Below, one piece after another: positions 54,214 to 63,033 of a stretch of DNA of 64,000 nucleotides (its first letter is position 1; each line of letters opens with the position of its first letter). The notes below the pieces were generated by a model that was not told the origin of the DNA, made no database searches, and saw nothing but the letters and a program-made list of their open reading frames with translations. The DNA comes from Microbacterium sp. B35-30 (GTDB lineage Bacteria > Actinomycetota > Actinomycetes > Actinomycetales > Microbacteriaceae). The position numbers were made by a program, and so were the translations under genes. The stretch spans positions 227,192 to 291,191 of the forward strand of contig NZ_MWLQ01000018.1 of assembly GCF_010634855.1 (NCBI RefSeq). The letters run 5' to 3'.

Positions 54214-54285
54214 CAACAGGTCAACCGCGCTTCTCCAGGAGGTTGAGTCGTTCCAACCTCCTGTGGAGCCGCGGTTGACCTGTGG
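54214..54285. repeat. Inverted repeat, family 2 (copy B)
   Basis: Arms CAACAGGTCAACCGCG (54214-54229) and CGCGGTTGACCTGTGG (54270-54285) match with one difference, and inner arms CCAGGAGGTTG / CAACCTCCTGTGG also pair. Same family as 16481-16553. Confidence 0.85.
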
Positions 54286-54343
54286 GGCAGCGCTTCACCC
54301 GGAGGCGAGCGTGGGCGGAGCTGCACCCGGTTACCGTGGAGGC

Positions 54344-55147
54344 ATGAGCCTCGAGCACGACCTCGAATCCCTTGCCATGGAGATCGCCCGCGAAGCCGGT
54401 GAGCTCGCCCGGGTGCGGCGCGAGGCCGGCGTCGCCATCGCCGCGACCAAGTCGGCGCTCGCCGACATCGTCACGGAGGCCGATCGCGAGGTCGAGGCGC
54501 TCATCCGCGCACGGCTGAAGGCCGCACGACCCGACGACGGCTTCCTCGGCGAGGAGACCGGGGCCGAGCGCGGCGCCGGCGACGTGACGTGGGTCGTCGA
54601 TCCCATCGACGGAACCGTCAACTACGCGTACGGCATCCCGGCCTACGCCGTCAGCATCGCGGCCGTCCAGGGGGAACCGGACCCTCGGGAATGGACCGCG
54701 CTGGCGGGTGTCGTCTACGCACCGGTCAGCGGCGAGATCTTCCACGCGGCGCGCGGCGAGGGTGCGTGGCTGGGGGTGAGTCGGATCGCCGTCAACCCCG
54801 AGGTCGGACCCGCGGGCGCGCTCCTCGCGACGGGGTTCGGATACGATCCGGCGACCCGACCGGGCGACCTCGAGCTGATCGCGCGAGTGATGCCGTCGCT
54901 GGCCCGCGACCTGCGCCGCGGTGGAGCCGCGTCGCTGGACCTGTCGTACGTCGCCGCCGGTCGTCTGGACGGATACTTCGAGCGCGGACTGGCACCGTGG
55001 GATCTCGCCGCGGGCTCGTTGATCGTGACCGAGGCGGGCGGGCGATTCGGTCGCGCCCAGCCTGACGGCGGCCCGCGCGGGCCGCTGGTCGTCGCCGCGA
55101 CTCCGGCCATCTTCGACCGCCTCGCCGAGGCGGCCGGACTGGTCTGA
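54344..55147 (+). CDS. Inositol monophosphatase family protein
   Basis: A 267-aa magnesium-dependent sugar phosphatase. Metal motif VDPIDGTVNY with D86 and D89, GEETGAERG, LRRGGAASLDLSYVAAGRLD (cut) and WDLAAGSLIVTEAGG are diagnostic. The substrate could be inositol phosphate, a histidinol phosphate or a bisphosphate nucleotide. GGAGG (54338-54342) supports the ATG; TACCGT upstream could also be a -10. Confidence 0.92.
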   Translation: MSLEHDLESLAMEIAREAGELARVRREAGVAIAATKSALADIVTEADREVEALIRARLKAARPDDGFLGEETGAERGAGDVTWVVDPIDGTVNYAYGIPAYAVSIAAVQGEPDPREWTALAGVVYAPVSGEIFHAARGEGAWLGVSRIAVNPEVGPAGALLATGFGYDPATRPGDLELIARVMPSLARDLRRGGAASLDLSYVAAGRLDGYFERGLAPWDLAAGSLIVTEAGGRFGRAQPDGGPRGPLVVAATPAIFDRLAEAAGLV

Positions 55148-55363
55148 GGCGGGCGCCTCTCATCGAACTTTCACGAAACGCGCGTCATGAAATCCAAGTC
55201 GCACATGGCATTCCCAGCACGCCCGGGGTAGTGTTTACCCGATCGTTACCTTCGCCGCCCGAACGGCGGAGGTGGTCCTAGCCCGAACGACCGCCTTGCT
55301 GCGTGCACCCCCCCTCGCGGCACGACCCGAGAGCCCGACTCCGCTTTGCCTTTCGACTCCCCC
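55148..55363 (+). promoter_or_regulatory. Long 5' leader before the M23 peptidase gene
   Basis: A 216-nt spacer with no gene. It has a hairpin, CGCCGCC-CGAA-CGGCGG (about 55246-55265), and CGGGGTAGTGTTTACCCG nearby. Actinobacterial cell-wall hydrolase genes often have a c-di-AMP (ydaO) riboswitch, but I could not find its conserved motifs here. It may be a simple leader. Confidence 0.4.
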
Positions 55364-57439
55364 ATGGCTGAGCCTGCGCCCACGCGCAGATCCAGCCGCA
55401 CCTCTCCGACGCCTGTGCAGGCGATGCCAGAGACCCCGGGGACCGGCCGTGCCACTGTGCGGCGGCAGGCGGCGAGTGCGACTCCCGAGCGTCCCGCGGT
55501 GGTCTGGGGTCGCTCGGTCGATGCGAAGCGGACGGATGCCGCGGCCCCGCCCGCCCCGCAGGCCCAGGCGTCGTCGTACGTGACGCCGGCTTCCGACGTT
55601 GTGACGCCGCGACCGTCCCTGTCGGCCGCGGACGCTCCTGTCGCCCCCGTGCTGCCCGTCGCCGCTTCTGCGCCCGTGACGCCGCCCGTGGTCCCCGCCC
55701 CGGCCCCGTCGTCGGTCGATGTCCCTGCGACATCCGGCCCGGTCATCGAGCCGGTGATTCCCAGCGCCCGCCGTGCTGCGGTACCGGCGGCGCCCTCGGC
55801 CGCGCCCGCGGAGCACGCGAGCCGTCGCACCCGCCGCATCCAGACCGGTGCGCAGCCCGTCGTCGACGTCCCGCCCATCGCCCCGCAGACGCCTTCCGCG
55901 CCGGAGCGCGCGGCGGCCCTCTTCGAGGCGGCGCTGCCGACGCACGACGAGCCGGCGCCGCTGCTCGACACGGTGCTCGTCCCCGCAGAGCCGTTCGAAC
56001 TGCTCGCCGCCACCGTCGAGGCCGCTGCCCCCGTCGAGGCTGTCGCCGTTGCCACCGAGCCGGCTGCAGCGACGCCGGCGGGCGACACCGCCTCCACGTG
56101 GATCGCCGAGACCTTCGCGAAGCTTCTGGCGGCCGACGCGGCCGCCACCGTCGCGTCGACGGCCGCGGCCGTCGAGGCGGTCGACCTCCCGCAGACCGCC
56201 GCGCCGCACCAGTCGTCGATCGCGGAGCCCCAGACGACGGCCGCGCAGCAGACCGCAGTGCCCCAGGCCGAGGGGCAGACCACGGCGCCGCCGCAGGCGG
56301 TACCCGGGCGCCGGCGCGCGGCCGCGCCCCAGACCACGACGCAGCCCGCAGTTGAGCCTGCGCCGACCGTCGCATCCCAGGCCGCTCCTACGTCGCGCGT
56401 CGACGTCCCGTCGCCGACGATTGCCGCGCCGGCCGCCGCCTCCGCGCCTCGGCCCGCCGAGACGCCGGCGTCACCGCCGCACGCGGAGCAGCCGCGCCCC
56501 GAGCGGGTCGGACCCCTCACCGGGCCCATCCCTCAGCCTGCGGCATCCGATGTCGACGAATTCGAGGCCGCCTCGCGACTGTTCGCGTTCACGGGCGAGA
56601 CCCCCGTCCAGCAGGCTGCGCGTGAGGCGCAGCCCGCGGCAGACGCAGCCTCCGCCCCGCGCACGGCCGCGCGTCGTTCCCCGGCGCGCCGCGGCGCGGC
56701 CTTCAAGCGCGCGACCACCGCGTCGTTCTCGGTGGGTGTGCTGGGGATCGTCGGACTCATGGCGGTCGGCATGACCACGCCGGCAGAGGCGGTCGCCGCG
56801 GTGAACGGCACCGACGCGTCGCTGTCCGTCGTCGCCGTCGGCGACAACACCGTGCCGGTGATCGACGAGGCCGAGATCCAGGCGTACGTGGCTCCCGGCG
56901 ACGTGGAGAACGACACGCTGGAGCGCAGCGGGAACTACACGACCACGACGACGGCTCAGCTGGCGTCGGAGGCCGGCATCAAGAACTTCTCGAACCTGTT
57001 CCGCAACAACCCGAACTCCAACATCCAGTGGCCGTTCGCGGTGGGTGTGACGATGTCGTACGGGTTCGGCATGCGGTCGGGCCGGATGCACGAGGGCATC
57101 GACTTCACGCCCGGCAACGGCGCACCCGTGCAGGCCATCGCCGACGGCACCGTCCGCGTCGCGTCGGAGGCCGGCGGCGCCTACGGCGTGCACGTGACCA
57201 TCGACCACATCGTCGACGGTCAACTCATCTCGAGCCATTACGCGCACATGCAGTACGGCTCGCTGCAGGTCAGCCCTGGTCAGCGCGTCACCGTCGGCAC
57301 TGTGATCGGCCACACCGGCAATACCGGACGCTCGTACGGGGCCCACACGCACTTCGAGCTCCTGAAGAACGGCACCACGGCCATCGACCCTTGGCCATGG
57401 CTGCAGCAGTACACCGACGGCACCCACACGGTGGGCTGA
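55364..57439 (+). CDS. M23 family (LytM) peptidase with very long low-complexity N-terminus
   Basis: A 691-aa peptidoglycan endopeptidase candidate. About 450 residues of Ala/Pro/Val/Thr-rich, acidic-poor sequence come first; then a hydrophobic segment (ASFSVGVLGIVGLMAVGM, ~453-475) with a likely cleavage after PAEA, and a LytM domain (~564-690). Zinc ligands H576 and D580 (HEGID) and catalytic H661 and H663 (HTHFE) are present, as is HYAHM near 625. Having the export signal after 450 cytoplasmic residues is odd. TTG 55346 is a second possible start. Confidence 0.88.
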   Translation: MAEPAPTRRSSRTSPTPVQAMPETPGTGRATVRRQAASATPERPAVVWGRSVDAKRTDAAAPPAPQAQASSYVTPASDVVTPRPSLSAADAPVAPVLPVAASAPVTPPVVPAPAPSSVDVPATSGPVIEPVIPSARRAAVPAAPSAAPAEHASRRTRRIQTGAQPVVDVPPIAPQTPSAPERAAALFEAALPTHDEPAPLLDTVLVPAEPFELLAATVEAAAPVEAVAVATEPAAATPAGDTASTWIAETFAKLLAADAAATVASTAAAVEAVDLPQTAAPHQSSIAEPQTTAAQQTAVPQAEGQTTAPPQAVPGRRRAAAPQTTTQPAVEPAPTVASQAAPTSRVDVPSPTIAAPAAASAPRPAETPASPPHAEQPRPERVGPLTGPIPQPAASDVDEFEAASRLFAFTGETPVQQAAREAQPAADAASAPRTAARRSPARRGAAFKRATTASFSVGVLGIVGLMAVGMTTPAEAVAAVNGTDASLSVVAVGDNTVPVIDEAEIQAYVAPGDVENDTLERSGNYTTTTTAQLASEAGIKNFSNLFRNNPNSNIQWPFAVGVTMSYGFGMRSGRMHEGIDFTPGNGAPVQAIADGTVRVASEAGGAYGVHVTIDHIVDGQLISSHYAHMQYGSLQVSPGQRVTVGTVIGHTGNTGRSYGAHTHFELLKNGTTAIDPWPWLQQYTDGTHTVG

Positions 57440-57501
57440 CCGGTTCGGAAGGGTGCCGGGCCTCTGGTATCCTCTTCTAGTTGCCTGCTCGCAGGCAGCA
57501 C

Positions 57502-57573
57502 GCCCCGATAGCTCAGTGGCAGAGCACTTCCATGGTAAGGAAGGGGTCGTCAGTTCAATCCTGACTCGGGGCT
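57502..57573 (+). tRNA. tRNA-Thr (GGT)
   Basis: 72 nt. Acceptor GCCCCGA/TCGGGGC, anticodon stem CTTCC/GGAAG with loop ATGGTAA (anticodon GGT), T-loop TTCAATC. No CCA is encoded. TATCCT at 57468-57473 may be the -10. Confidence 0.92.
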
Positions 57574-57609
57574 CGCAGCATCCAATCACAGTGACCACGG
57601 ATGCCGTGC

Positions 57610-57683
57610 GGCAGGGTAGCTCAGTTGGTGAGAGCGCACGACTCATAATCGTGAGGTCGCGGGTTCAAGCCCCGCTCCTGCTA
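57610..57683 (+). tRNA. tRNA-Met (CAT), elongator-type
   Basis: 74 nt. Acceptor GGCAGGG pairs with TCCTGCT, with two GU-type ends; anticodon stem CACGA/TCGTG, loop CTCATAA (CAT); T-arm GCGGGTTCAAGCCCCGC. The weak first pair and layout fit elongator tRNA-Met rather than initiator, which would have a mismatch at the first position. Confidence 0.92.
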
Positions 57684-57690
57684 CGGATCG

Positions 57691-57727
57691 CCCCGGAATC
57701 TCGCCGATTCTCCGGGGCTTTCTTCTT
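57691..57727 (+). terminator. Terminator of the tRNA pair
   Basis: CCCCGGA (57691-57697) and TCCGGGG (57711-57717) with a 13-nt loop, followed by CTTTCTTCTTCTG, a fairly T-rich run for this genome. A copy of its right half recurs at 58499-58515. Confidence 0.8.
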
Positions 57728-57791
57728 CTGCTTCGCACTCGCCCGGCGGTCACGTCGGTGCTTCGACAAGGGCTGCGCGGGAAGGATGACG

Positions 57792-58469
57792 ATGTCGCCG
57801 TCAATGCAGCAGCGACGCTCCAGACGTCGTCTGCTGGGGTGGATACCCACCGCGATCGCCGCTGCGATCTGCGTGGGCGTCGTCGTCGCGGCGATCCTCA
57901 TGCAGAACTCGTGGTGGACCGATCCAGAACGCCCCGCGACCGCCGACCAGCAAGCGCCGGATGGCATGTCCATGCTCGGCGACCCGGGCATCGACTACCT
58001 CACCCGCGAGGGCGCTCTGCGCATTCGCATCGGGCCGGACTCTCTTACGGCCACCGAACTGGGACTGGAGCCTGACGGCCCGCGGACGTCCGAACCGATC
58101 ACTCCCGTGCAGGCGATCGTCGTCGCGCCCGCCGGGAGCTTTCACGTCGACGTGACCCGCTCGTTCACCGTCCTCGCATCGGACGATGAGGTGCAGTCGG
58201 TGCAGCTGGTCCTGGAGTCGGATGGCGCGTGGCTGACGGCGCTCTCCCACCTGCAGAGGATCGCCCCGTACTGGGGGTGGACCGAGGCGGAGATCGACCA
58301 GCTCGAGGAAGATCTGACAGTCGCTTCCCGTGCGGGTGACGGGCGCGCCTACTCAGCTGAGATCCCGCCGACCGAGCACAAGGGGGCGCTCGCCTCTGCA
58401 GAGGTCGCTGTCGACGTGACGAACTCAGAGGTGACCACCACGCTCATCGTCAGTCGGCTCGACGACTGA
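57792..58469 (+). CDS. Hypothetical exported single-pass membrane protein
   Basis: A 225-aa protein: basic start (QQRRSRRRLLGWIP), one hydrophobic helix (TAIAAAICVGVVVAAILMQ), then an extracytoplasmic soluble domain with alternating strands and a helix (GWTEAEIDQLEEDLTVASR). I recognise no family. GAAGGA (57781-57786) spaced 5-6 nt before 57792 supports that ATG over 57786. It is bracketed by a 17-bp direct repeat, suggesting a later arrival next to the tRNA. Confidence 0.65.
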   Translation: MSPSMQQRRSRRRLLGWIPTAIAAAICVGVVVAAILMQNSWWTDPERPATADQQAPDGMSMLGDPGIDYLTREGALRIRIGPDSLTATELGLEPDGPRTSEPITPVQAIVVAPAGSFHVDVTRSFTVLASDDEVQSVQLVLESDGAWLTALSHLQRIAPYWGWTEAEIDQLEEDLTVASRAGDGRAYSAEIPPTEHKGALASAEVAVDVTNSEVTTTLIVSRLDD

Positions 58470-58498
58470 GTGACGTGGCGGGCCGGGCGCCGATCTCA

Positions 58499-58515
58499 CC
58501 GATTCTCCGGGGCTT
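58499..58515. repeat. Right copy of a 17-bp direct repeat (left copy 57704-57720)
   Basis: CCGATTCTCCGGGGCTT is identical in both copies and both are followed by a CT-rich run (TCTTCTTCTG and CCTGCTTTC). The left copy is part of the tRNA-Met terminator. The 778-bp interval holds a single gene of unknown function. Confidence 0.75.
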
Positions 58516-58560
58516 CCTGCTTTCCGTGCGCGCCAGCCACCGACGTCGCCGCCCGCGCGA

Positions 58561-59325
58561 TCAGGCCGGGGTGCGTCCGAACGCGAACTTCGTGCGCCTG
58601 CGCAGGGCGAACCCGAGTCGCTCGTAGGCCGCGATGGCGTTGACGTTCGACGCGGCCGCGTGCATGAGCGCGCGGTCCCCGCGTTGCTGGATGTGGAACG
58701 CCACGTCGAGCACCAGCCGGGAGGCCAGACCCTGCCGCCGGTAGGCGGCGTCCGTGGAGACCGCGCTGATCTCCGTCCAGCCGTCCGGGTGCAGACGCTC
58801 GCCGGCCATCGCGACGAGCCGGCCGCCGCGACGGATGCCGATGTACCGGCCCAACTCGTGCGTCCGCGGCCGGAAGGGCCCGGGCTGGTTGCGTTCGACG
58901 ATGGCCAGCATCTCGGCGACGTCGTCCGCTCCGAGAACGACGGCTTCGGCATCCGGTCTCGGCTGCAGCGCCTCGGTCTCGACGAGCTGCACGCCATCGC
59001 CGCCGCCGAGGTCCTCCCATCCGGGAGGGAACGCCTGCTCGACCGCGGAGAGGCCGACGGGCGCGCCCGGACCGACGAGCTCGCGCAGGGCGTCCCACAC
59101 CTCCGGGTCGTCCCACGTCCGCACGGCGACGAAGGGGGCGACCTCTTCGGGATACCGCCGCACGAGATCGTTGCCGATGGCGAAGCCGGCGTGCGGGCCG
59201 ATGAGCGCATGCCACGCGGGATTGTCGAGCACCGCGGCATCCGCGTGCGGCACATCGGCGCGGGACGGATGCTGAGGCTCGGGGCGCTCGGTGGGGTCTG
59301 CGATGTCGATGGCCGTGTCTGACAT
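58561..59325 (-). CDS. GNAT family N-acetyltransferase
   Basis: A 254-aa protein with a variable N-terminal half and a C-terminal GNAT fold: EISAVSTDAAYRRQGLASRL (acetyl-CoA pyrophosphate loop RRQGLA) and NAIAAYERLGFALRR. The 130-aa N-terminal part has no clear match. The substrate is unknown. Confidence 0.88.
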   Translation of the reverse strand: MSDTAIDIADPTERPEPQHPSRADVPHADAAVLDNPAWHALIGPHAGFAIGNDLVRRYPEEVAPFVAVRTWDDPEVWDALRELVGPGAPVGLSAVEQAFPPGWEDLGGGDGVQLVETEALQPRPDAEAVVLGADDVAEMLAIVERNQPGPFRPRTHELGRYIGIRRGGRLVAMAGERLHPDGWTEISAVSTDAAYRRQGLASRLVLDVAFHIQQRGDRALMHAAASNVNAIAAYERLGFALRRRTKFAFGRTPA

Positions 59326-59526
59326 GCATCCAGCGTGCGCCCGCGCGGCGTCAGCCGCAAAACCGACTCGTCATCCCCGGCAATGCGGGAGCCGTCAGCC
59401 CGGGTGGGGGGGCGACTGTGACGTCGGACGACCACCCGACGAGAACCGTTCCGGGGCTCGCCGTTAGTGTCGGCGGGGCGCACCTGCACCGCGCCGAGAT
59501 CACTGAGAAGACCGACGAGGAGTTCC

Positions 59527-60849
59527 GTGTCCACACAGCTGGAAGACGAGACGCTGCAGTTCGTTCGCGAGCTCATCCGCATCGAGAGCGTGAACACCGG
59601 CGTGGCCGCGACCATCGGCGACGGCGAGACCCGTGCCGCGCGACACGTGCAGGAGCGCCTGGCGGAGGTCGGCATCGCCGCGGAGCTCATCGAGCCGCGC
59701 CCCGGTCGCGGCTCACTCATCGCCCGGATCGCCGGGAGCGATCCGAGTGCGGGCGCGCTGCTCGTGCACGCACACCTCGATGTGGTGCCGGTCGAGGAGA
59801 AGGACTGGACGCATCCGCCGTTCGGCGCCGACATCGAGGACGGCTACCTGTTCGGGCGAGGCGCCGTCGACATGAAGAACTACGCCGGCACCATCCTCGC
59901 CGTGGCTCGGCACTTCGCGCGCGAAGGGATCGTTCCGCGCCGCGACCTCGTGTTCGCCTTCCTCGCCGATGAGGAGAGCGGGGGAGTATGGGGCGCAGGC
60001 TGGCTCGTGCAGAACCGCCCCGAACTGTTCGCCGGCGTCACCGAAGCACTCAGCGAGGTGGGCGGCTTCTCGGTGCCGCTCGTCGCCGACCCGGCAGACG
60101 AGCGCCGCGCGTACCTCGTCGCCACGAGCGAGAAGGGTGTCGCGTGGTCGACGCTCACCGCACGCGGCCACGCCGCCCACGGATCCCGCCCGACCGACGA
60201 CAACGCGGTGGTGAGGCTCGCCCGCGCGGTGTCGGCGGTCGGGTCCCACCGGTTCCCCGTCGTGCGCACGCCGGCGCTGCAGCGATTCCTCGACGTCTTC
60301 GGCGCGGCGCGTGGGCTGGCCTTCACCGACGAGTCGCTCGCGGACGATCTCGAGAGCCTGGGTTTCGTGTCATCGCTCGTGGGAGCGACCACACGCAACA
60401 CGGCGACGCCCACGGTGCTGTCGGCGGGAGAGAAGACGAACATCATCCCCGCCGAGGCGTCCGCACGGCTCGACATCCGCATCCTCCCGGGACAGGACGA
60501 CGAGCTGCGCCGGGGTCTGCGTGACCTCGCGGGCGACGACATCGACATCCGCGAGGGGCGGTGGTGGTCGGCGACCGAGGCGCCCGTGGACGCACCGATC
60601 ATCGATGTGCTGCAGGAGGCGATCACGGCGCACGATCCCGACGGGATCGTGGTGCCGTACTTGCTGCCGGCGAGCACCGACAACAAGCACTTCGCGAAGC
60701 TCGACATCCACGGGTACGGGTTTGTGCCGCTGCGGGTGCCGGTCGACTTCGATGTGTTCGCGCAGTTCCACGCCGCCGACGAGCGGATCCCCGTCGACGC
60801 GCTCCACTTCTCGGCGCGGGTGACCGAGCGGATCCTCCGCACCGCCTGA
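59527..60849 (+). CDS. M20 family metallopeptidase
   Basis: A 440-aa zinc amidohydrolase/peptidase. HAHLDVVP (H81, D85), GAVDMKNYAGT, DEESGG (D148, E149, E150) and HGYGFVPLRVP-type end (KLDIHGYGF) are the M20 metal and catalytic motifs. The GTG is preceded by GAGGAG (59517-59522). Close relatives include acyl-amino-acid deacylases and dipeptidases, so the exact substrate is not clear. Confidence 0.92.
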   Translation: MSTQLEDETLQFVRELIRIESVNTGVAATIGDGETRAARHVQERLAEVGIAAELIEPRPGRGSLIARIAGSDPSAGALLVHAHLDVVPVEEKDWTHPPFGADIEDGYLFGRGAVDMKNYAGTILAVARHFAREGIVPRRDLVFAFLADEESGGVWGAGWLVQNRPELFAGVTEALSEVGGFSVPLVADPADERRAYLVATSEKGVAWSTLTARGHAAHGSRPTDDNAVVRLARAVSAVGSHRFPVVRTPALQRFLDVFGAARGLAFTDESLADDLESLGFVSSLVGATTRNTATPTVLSAGEKTNIIPAEASARLDIRILPGQDDELRRGLRDLAGDDIDIREGRWWSATEAPVDAPIIDVLQEAITAHDPDGIVVPYLLPASTDNKHFAKLDIHGYGFVPLRVPVDFDVFAQFHAADERIPVDALHFSARVTERILRTA

Positions 60850-60921
60850 AACGGCGAATGCCCCGACCCGCCCGCGAGGGTGGGCCGAGGCATCCGTTGG
60901 ACGCGTCGACGGTGCGACTGC

Positions 60922-61314
60922 TCAGGACGCGGCGTCGACCTCCGCGGTCGGAGCACCCGACTCCTTCCACGCGGGGAAGCCGCCGTCGACGTGCGCGACG
61001 TTCGTGAAGCCCTTCGCGCGGAGTTGTTCGGCGACGGGTCCGGACCCGCGGATCGACCCGCAGACGATGACGATCTCCTGGTCCCACTCGGTGATCTCGG
61101 CGAACTTCTCGGGAGAGTCGAGGAGGAACTGCGCGTCGAGGTTGTCGCGGTCGCCGCGGATCGAACCCGGGATCACGCCGTCGCGCTCGCGGCCGGCGTC
61201 GCTGCGAACGTCGATGACGAGCGCACCGGAGGCGGCGCGGCCGGCGGCCTCTTCGGCGGTGATGAGCGGCGCGTCGTAGGTGGGCTGTGTCGCGGCCTCG
61301 GTGGTGTCGGTCAT
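60922..61314 (-). CDS. Rhodanese-like protein
   Basis: A 130-aa single rhodanese domain (sulfur transferase). Active-site C85 lies in VCGSIRGSGP; ALVIDVRSDAG and HVDGGFPAWKESGAP frame it. AGAGGAT before the ATG is a good ribosome site. It is divergent from the cystathionine beta-synthase gene, a plausible sulfur-metabolism pairing. Confidence 0.92.
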   Translation of the reverse strand: MTDTTEAATQPTYDAPLITAEEAAGRAASGALVIDVRSDAGRERDGVIPGSIRGDRDNLDAQFLLDSPEKFAEITEWDQEIVIVCGSIRGSGPVAEQLRAKGFTNVAHVDGGFPAWKESGAPTAEVDAAS

Positions 61315-61560
61315 GGGGATCCTCTCGGAATGGGGACGGATGCCGGGTGCCGGCGTCACGCTACGACCGCAGCGTGGATCGGGGCGCATCGCCGCGTCAC
61401 ACGGCGCCATGATCCGTCACGAGGCGTGGCCGGCACGTCGCTTGGCGGCGGTCGTGTGACGCCTCGCTACGTCGTGTGGCATCCCGCGACGCACGCGGCG
61501 ATGGGAGAGGAGGTCGCGGTCGTATCGTCCGAAGAACTCCTCCGGAAAGCGTGGTCGCGC

Positions 61561-62985
61561 ATGGTCCTGTACGAGTCGGTGATCGAGTCCATCGGCGGCA
61601 CGCCGCTCGTGCGCGTGCATCATCTCGCCGCGGGCCTGCTGCCGCGCGTCTACGTGAAGCTCGAGTACCAGAATCCCGGCGGCAGCGTGAAGGATCGCGC
61701 GGCGCTGGGGATGATCCGCGCCGCCGAGCGGGATGGCTCGCTGCGGCCCGGAGGCACCGTCGTCGAGGTGACCTCAGGGAACACCGGCGTCGGCCTCGCG
61801 CTCGTCGCCGCGCACCTCGGCTACCGCGCCGTGATCTTCACGTCGAGCCAGATCGCCGACGAGAAGATCCGTCTGTTGCGCGCGTACGGCGCGGAGGTGC
61901 GGCTGGTGGATGCGTTCGTGCCGAAGGGCCACCCCGACAGCCTGGGCGCCGCCGCCGACCGGTTCGTCGCCGAGACCCCGGGCGCGTGGCGTGCCGGCCA
62001 GTACGACAACCCCGCCAATCCCGCGGTGCACGTGGAGTCGACCGGCCCCGAGATCTGGGCCGACACCGGCGGCGCCGTCACGCACTTCGTCGCGAGCGTG
62101 GGCACGGGCGGGACGATCTCGGGAACGGGCCGGTCGCTCAAGACGCTGAGCCGCGGGGCGGCGCGGGTGATCGCCGCGGACCCCGCCGGCTCGTCGTACT
62201 CCGGCGGCGACGGCAGCCCGAAGTACATCGAGGGCGCCGGGCACACCGTGCATCCCGAGGCAGAGGAGGACGTGTGGCCCGAGTCCTTCCACCTCGACGT
62301 CGTCGACGACTACGTCACCGTGACCGACCGCGAGGCGATCCTCACTGCCCGTCGTGCCGCCCGAGAGGACGGCATCCTGCTGGGCGGGTCGGCCGGAACG
62401 GCGCTCGCCGCGGCGCTGCGTCTAGCCGAACAGCTCGGGCCGGACGACGTCGTGGTTGCGCTCGCCCCCGACTCCGGGCGCAACGCGCTCTCGACGTACT
62501 ACGACGACGAGTGGCTCGCCGACCGCGGATTCGTCTTCGACGACAGCGACGCTCCCACGCTGGGGGACCTCGTCGCCCAGCCCGCGCTCCGGGTCGCCGC
62601 GCACCTGACGGTCGCCGAGGCGGTCACGCGGCTGCGTCTGGACGAGCGGGATGCCGCAGCGCCCGTGCTCGTCGTCTACCGGCGCAGCGACGGCGAGGCG
62701 CCGATTCCGGCCGCCGACGTCGCCGGAGTCGTCACTCTCGACGACCTGCGGGCTGCGCTCGGCGCGGGCGCCGGGGACGCCCTCGTCCGCGAGCACGCCT
62801 CCCTCGCGCCGCCGACCGTCGGCATCGGGCGCGCTCCCGGCGTCGCTTTCGCAGGACTGGATGCCGCGCATCCGGGCTGGATTGCGGCATCCGTCCTCTG
62901 CGATGGAAGGATCGTCGGCGTGATCACCCGGGAGGCCCTCGTCGCGCACAGCGTCCGCAGCGATCGGCTGGCGGTGGCGCGATGA
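61561..62985 (+). CDS. cbs: Cystathionine beta-synthase
   Basis: A 474-aa PLP enzyme. SIGGTPLVRVHHL, PLP lysine K44 in NPGGSVKDRAAL, TSGNTGVGLALVAA and GTGGTISGTGRSLKT are diagnostic of the CBS/cysteine synthase fold; a C-terminal pair of worn CBS domains (~325-470) follows. The ATG 61561 matches family length; an open upstream extension and a ribosome-like GGAGAGGAGG at 61503 without a matched start leave the N-terminus uncertain. Its stop overlaps an ATG (ATGA) that probably belongs to the next gene. Confidence 0.92.
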   Translation: MVLYESVIESIGGTPLVRVHHLAAGLLPRVYVKLEYQNPGGSVKDRAALGMIRAAERDGSLRPGGTVVEVTSGNTGVGLALVAAHLGYRAVIFTSSQIADEKIRLLRAYGAEVRLVDAFVPKGHPDSLGAAADRFVAETPGAWRAGQYDNPANPAVHVESTGPEIWADTGGAVTHFVASVGTGGTISGTGRSLKTLSRGAARVIAADPAGSSYSGGDGSPKYIEGAGHTVHPEAEEDVWPESFHLDVVDDYVTVTDREAILTARRAAREDGILLGGSAGTALAAALRLAEQLGPDDVVVALAPDSGRNALSTYYDDEWLADRGFVFDDSDAPTLGDLVAQPALRVAAHLTVAEAVTRLRLDERDAAAPVLVVYRRSDGEAPIPAADVAGVVTLDDLRAALGAGAGDALVREHASLAPPTVGIGRAPGVAFAGLDAAHPGWIAASVLCDGRIVGVITREALVAHSVRSDRLAVAR

Positions 62986-63033
62986 CCGCCGACGTGCTGC
63001 AGACCGGTGCCGCCGGCTCCGGCACGGCCGCCC

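Noticed and set aside
55246..56529. A 427-aa reverse open frame opposite the M23 N-terminus
   Set aside because: The Ala/Gly repeats are the mirror of the low-complexity forward region; the forward frame runs into a sound LytM domain.
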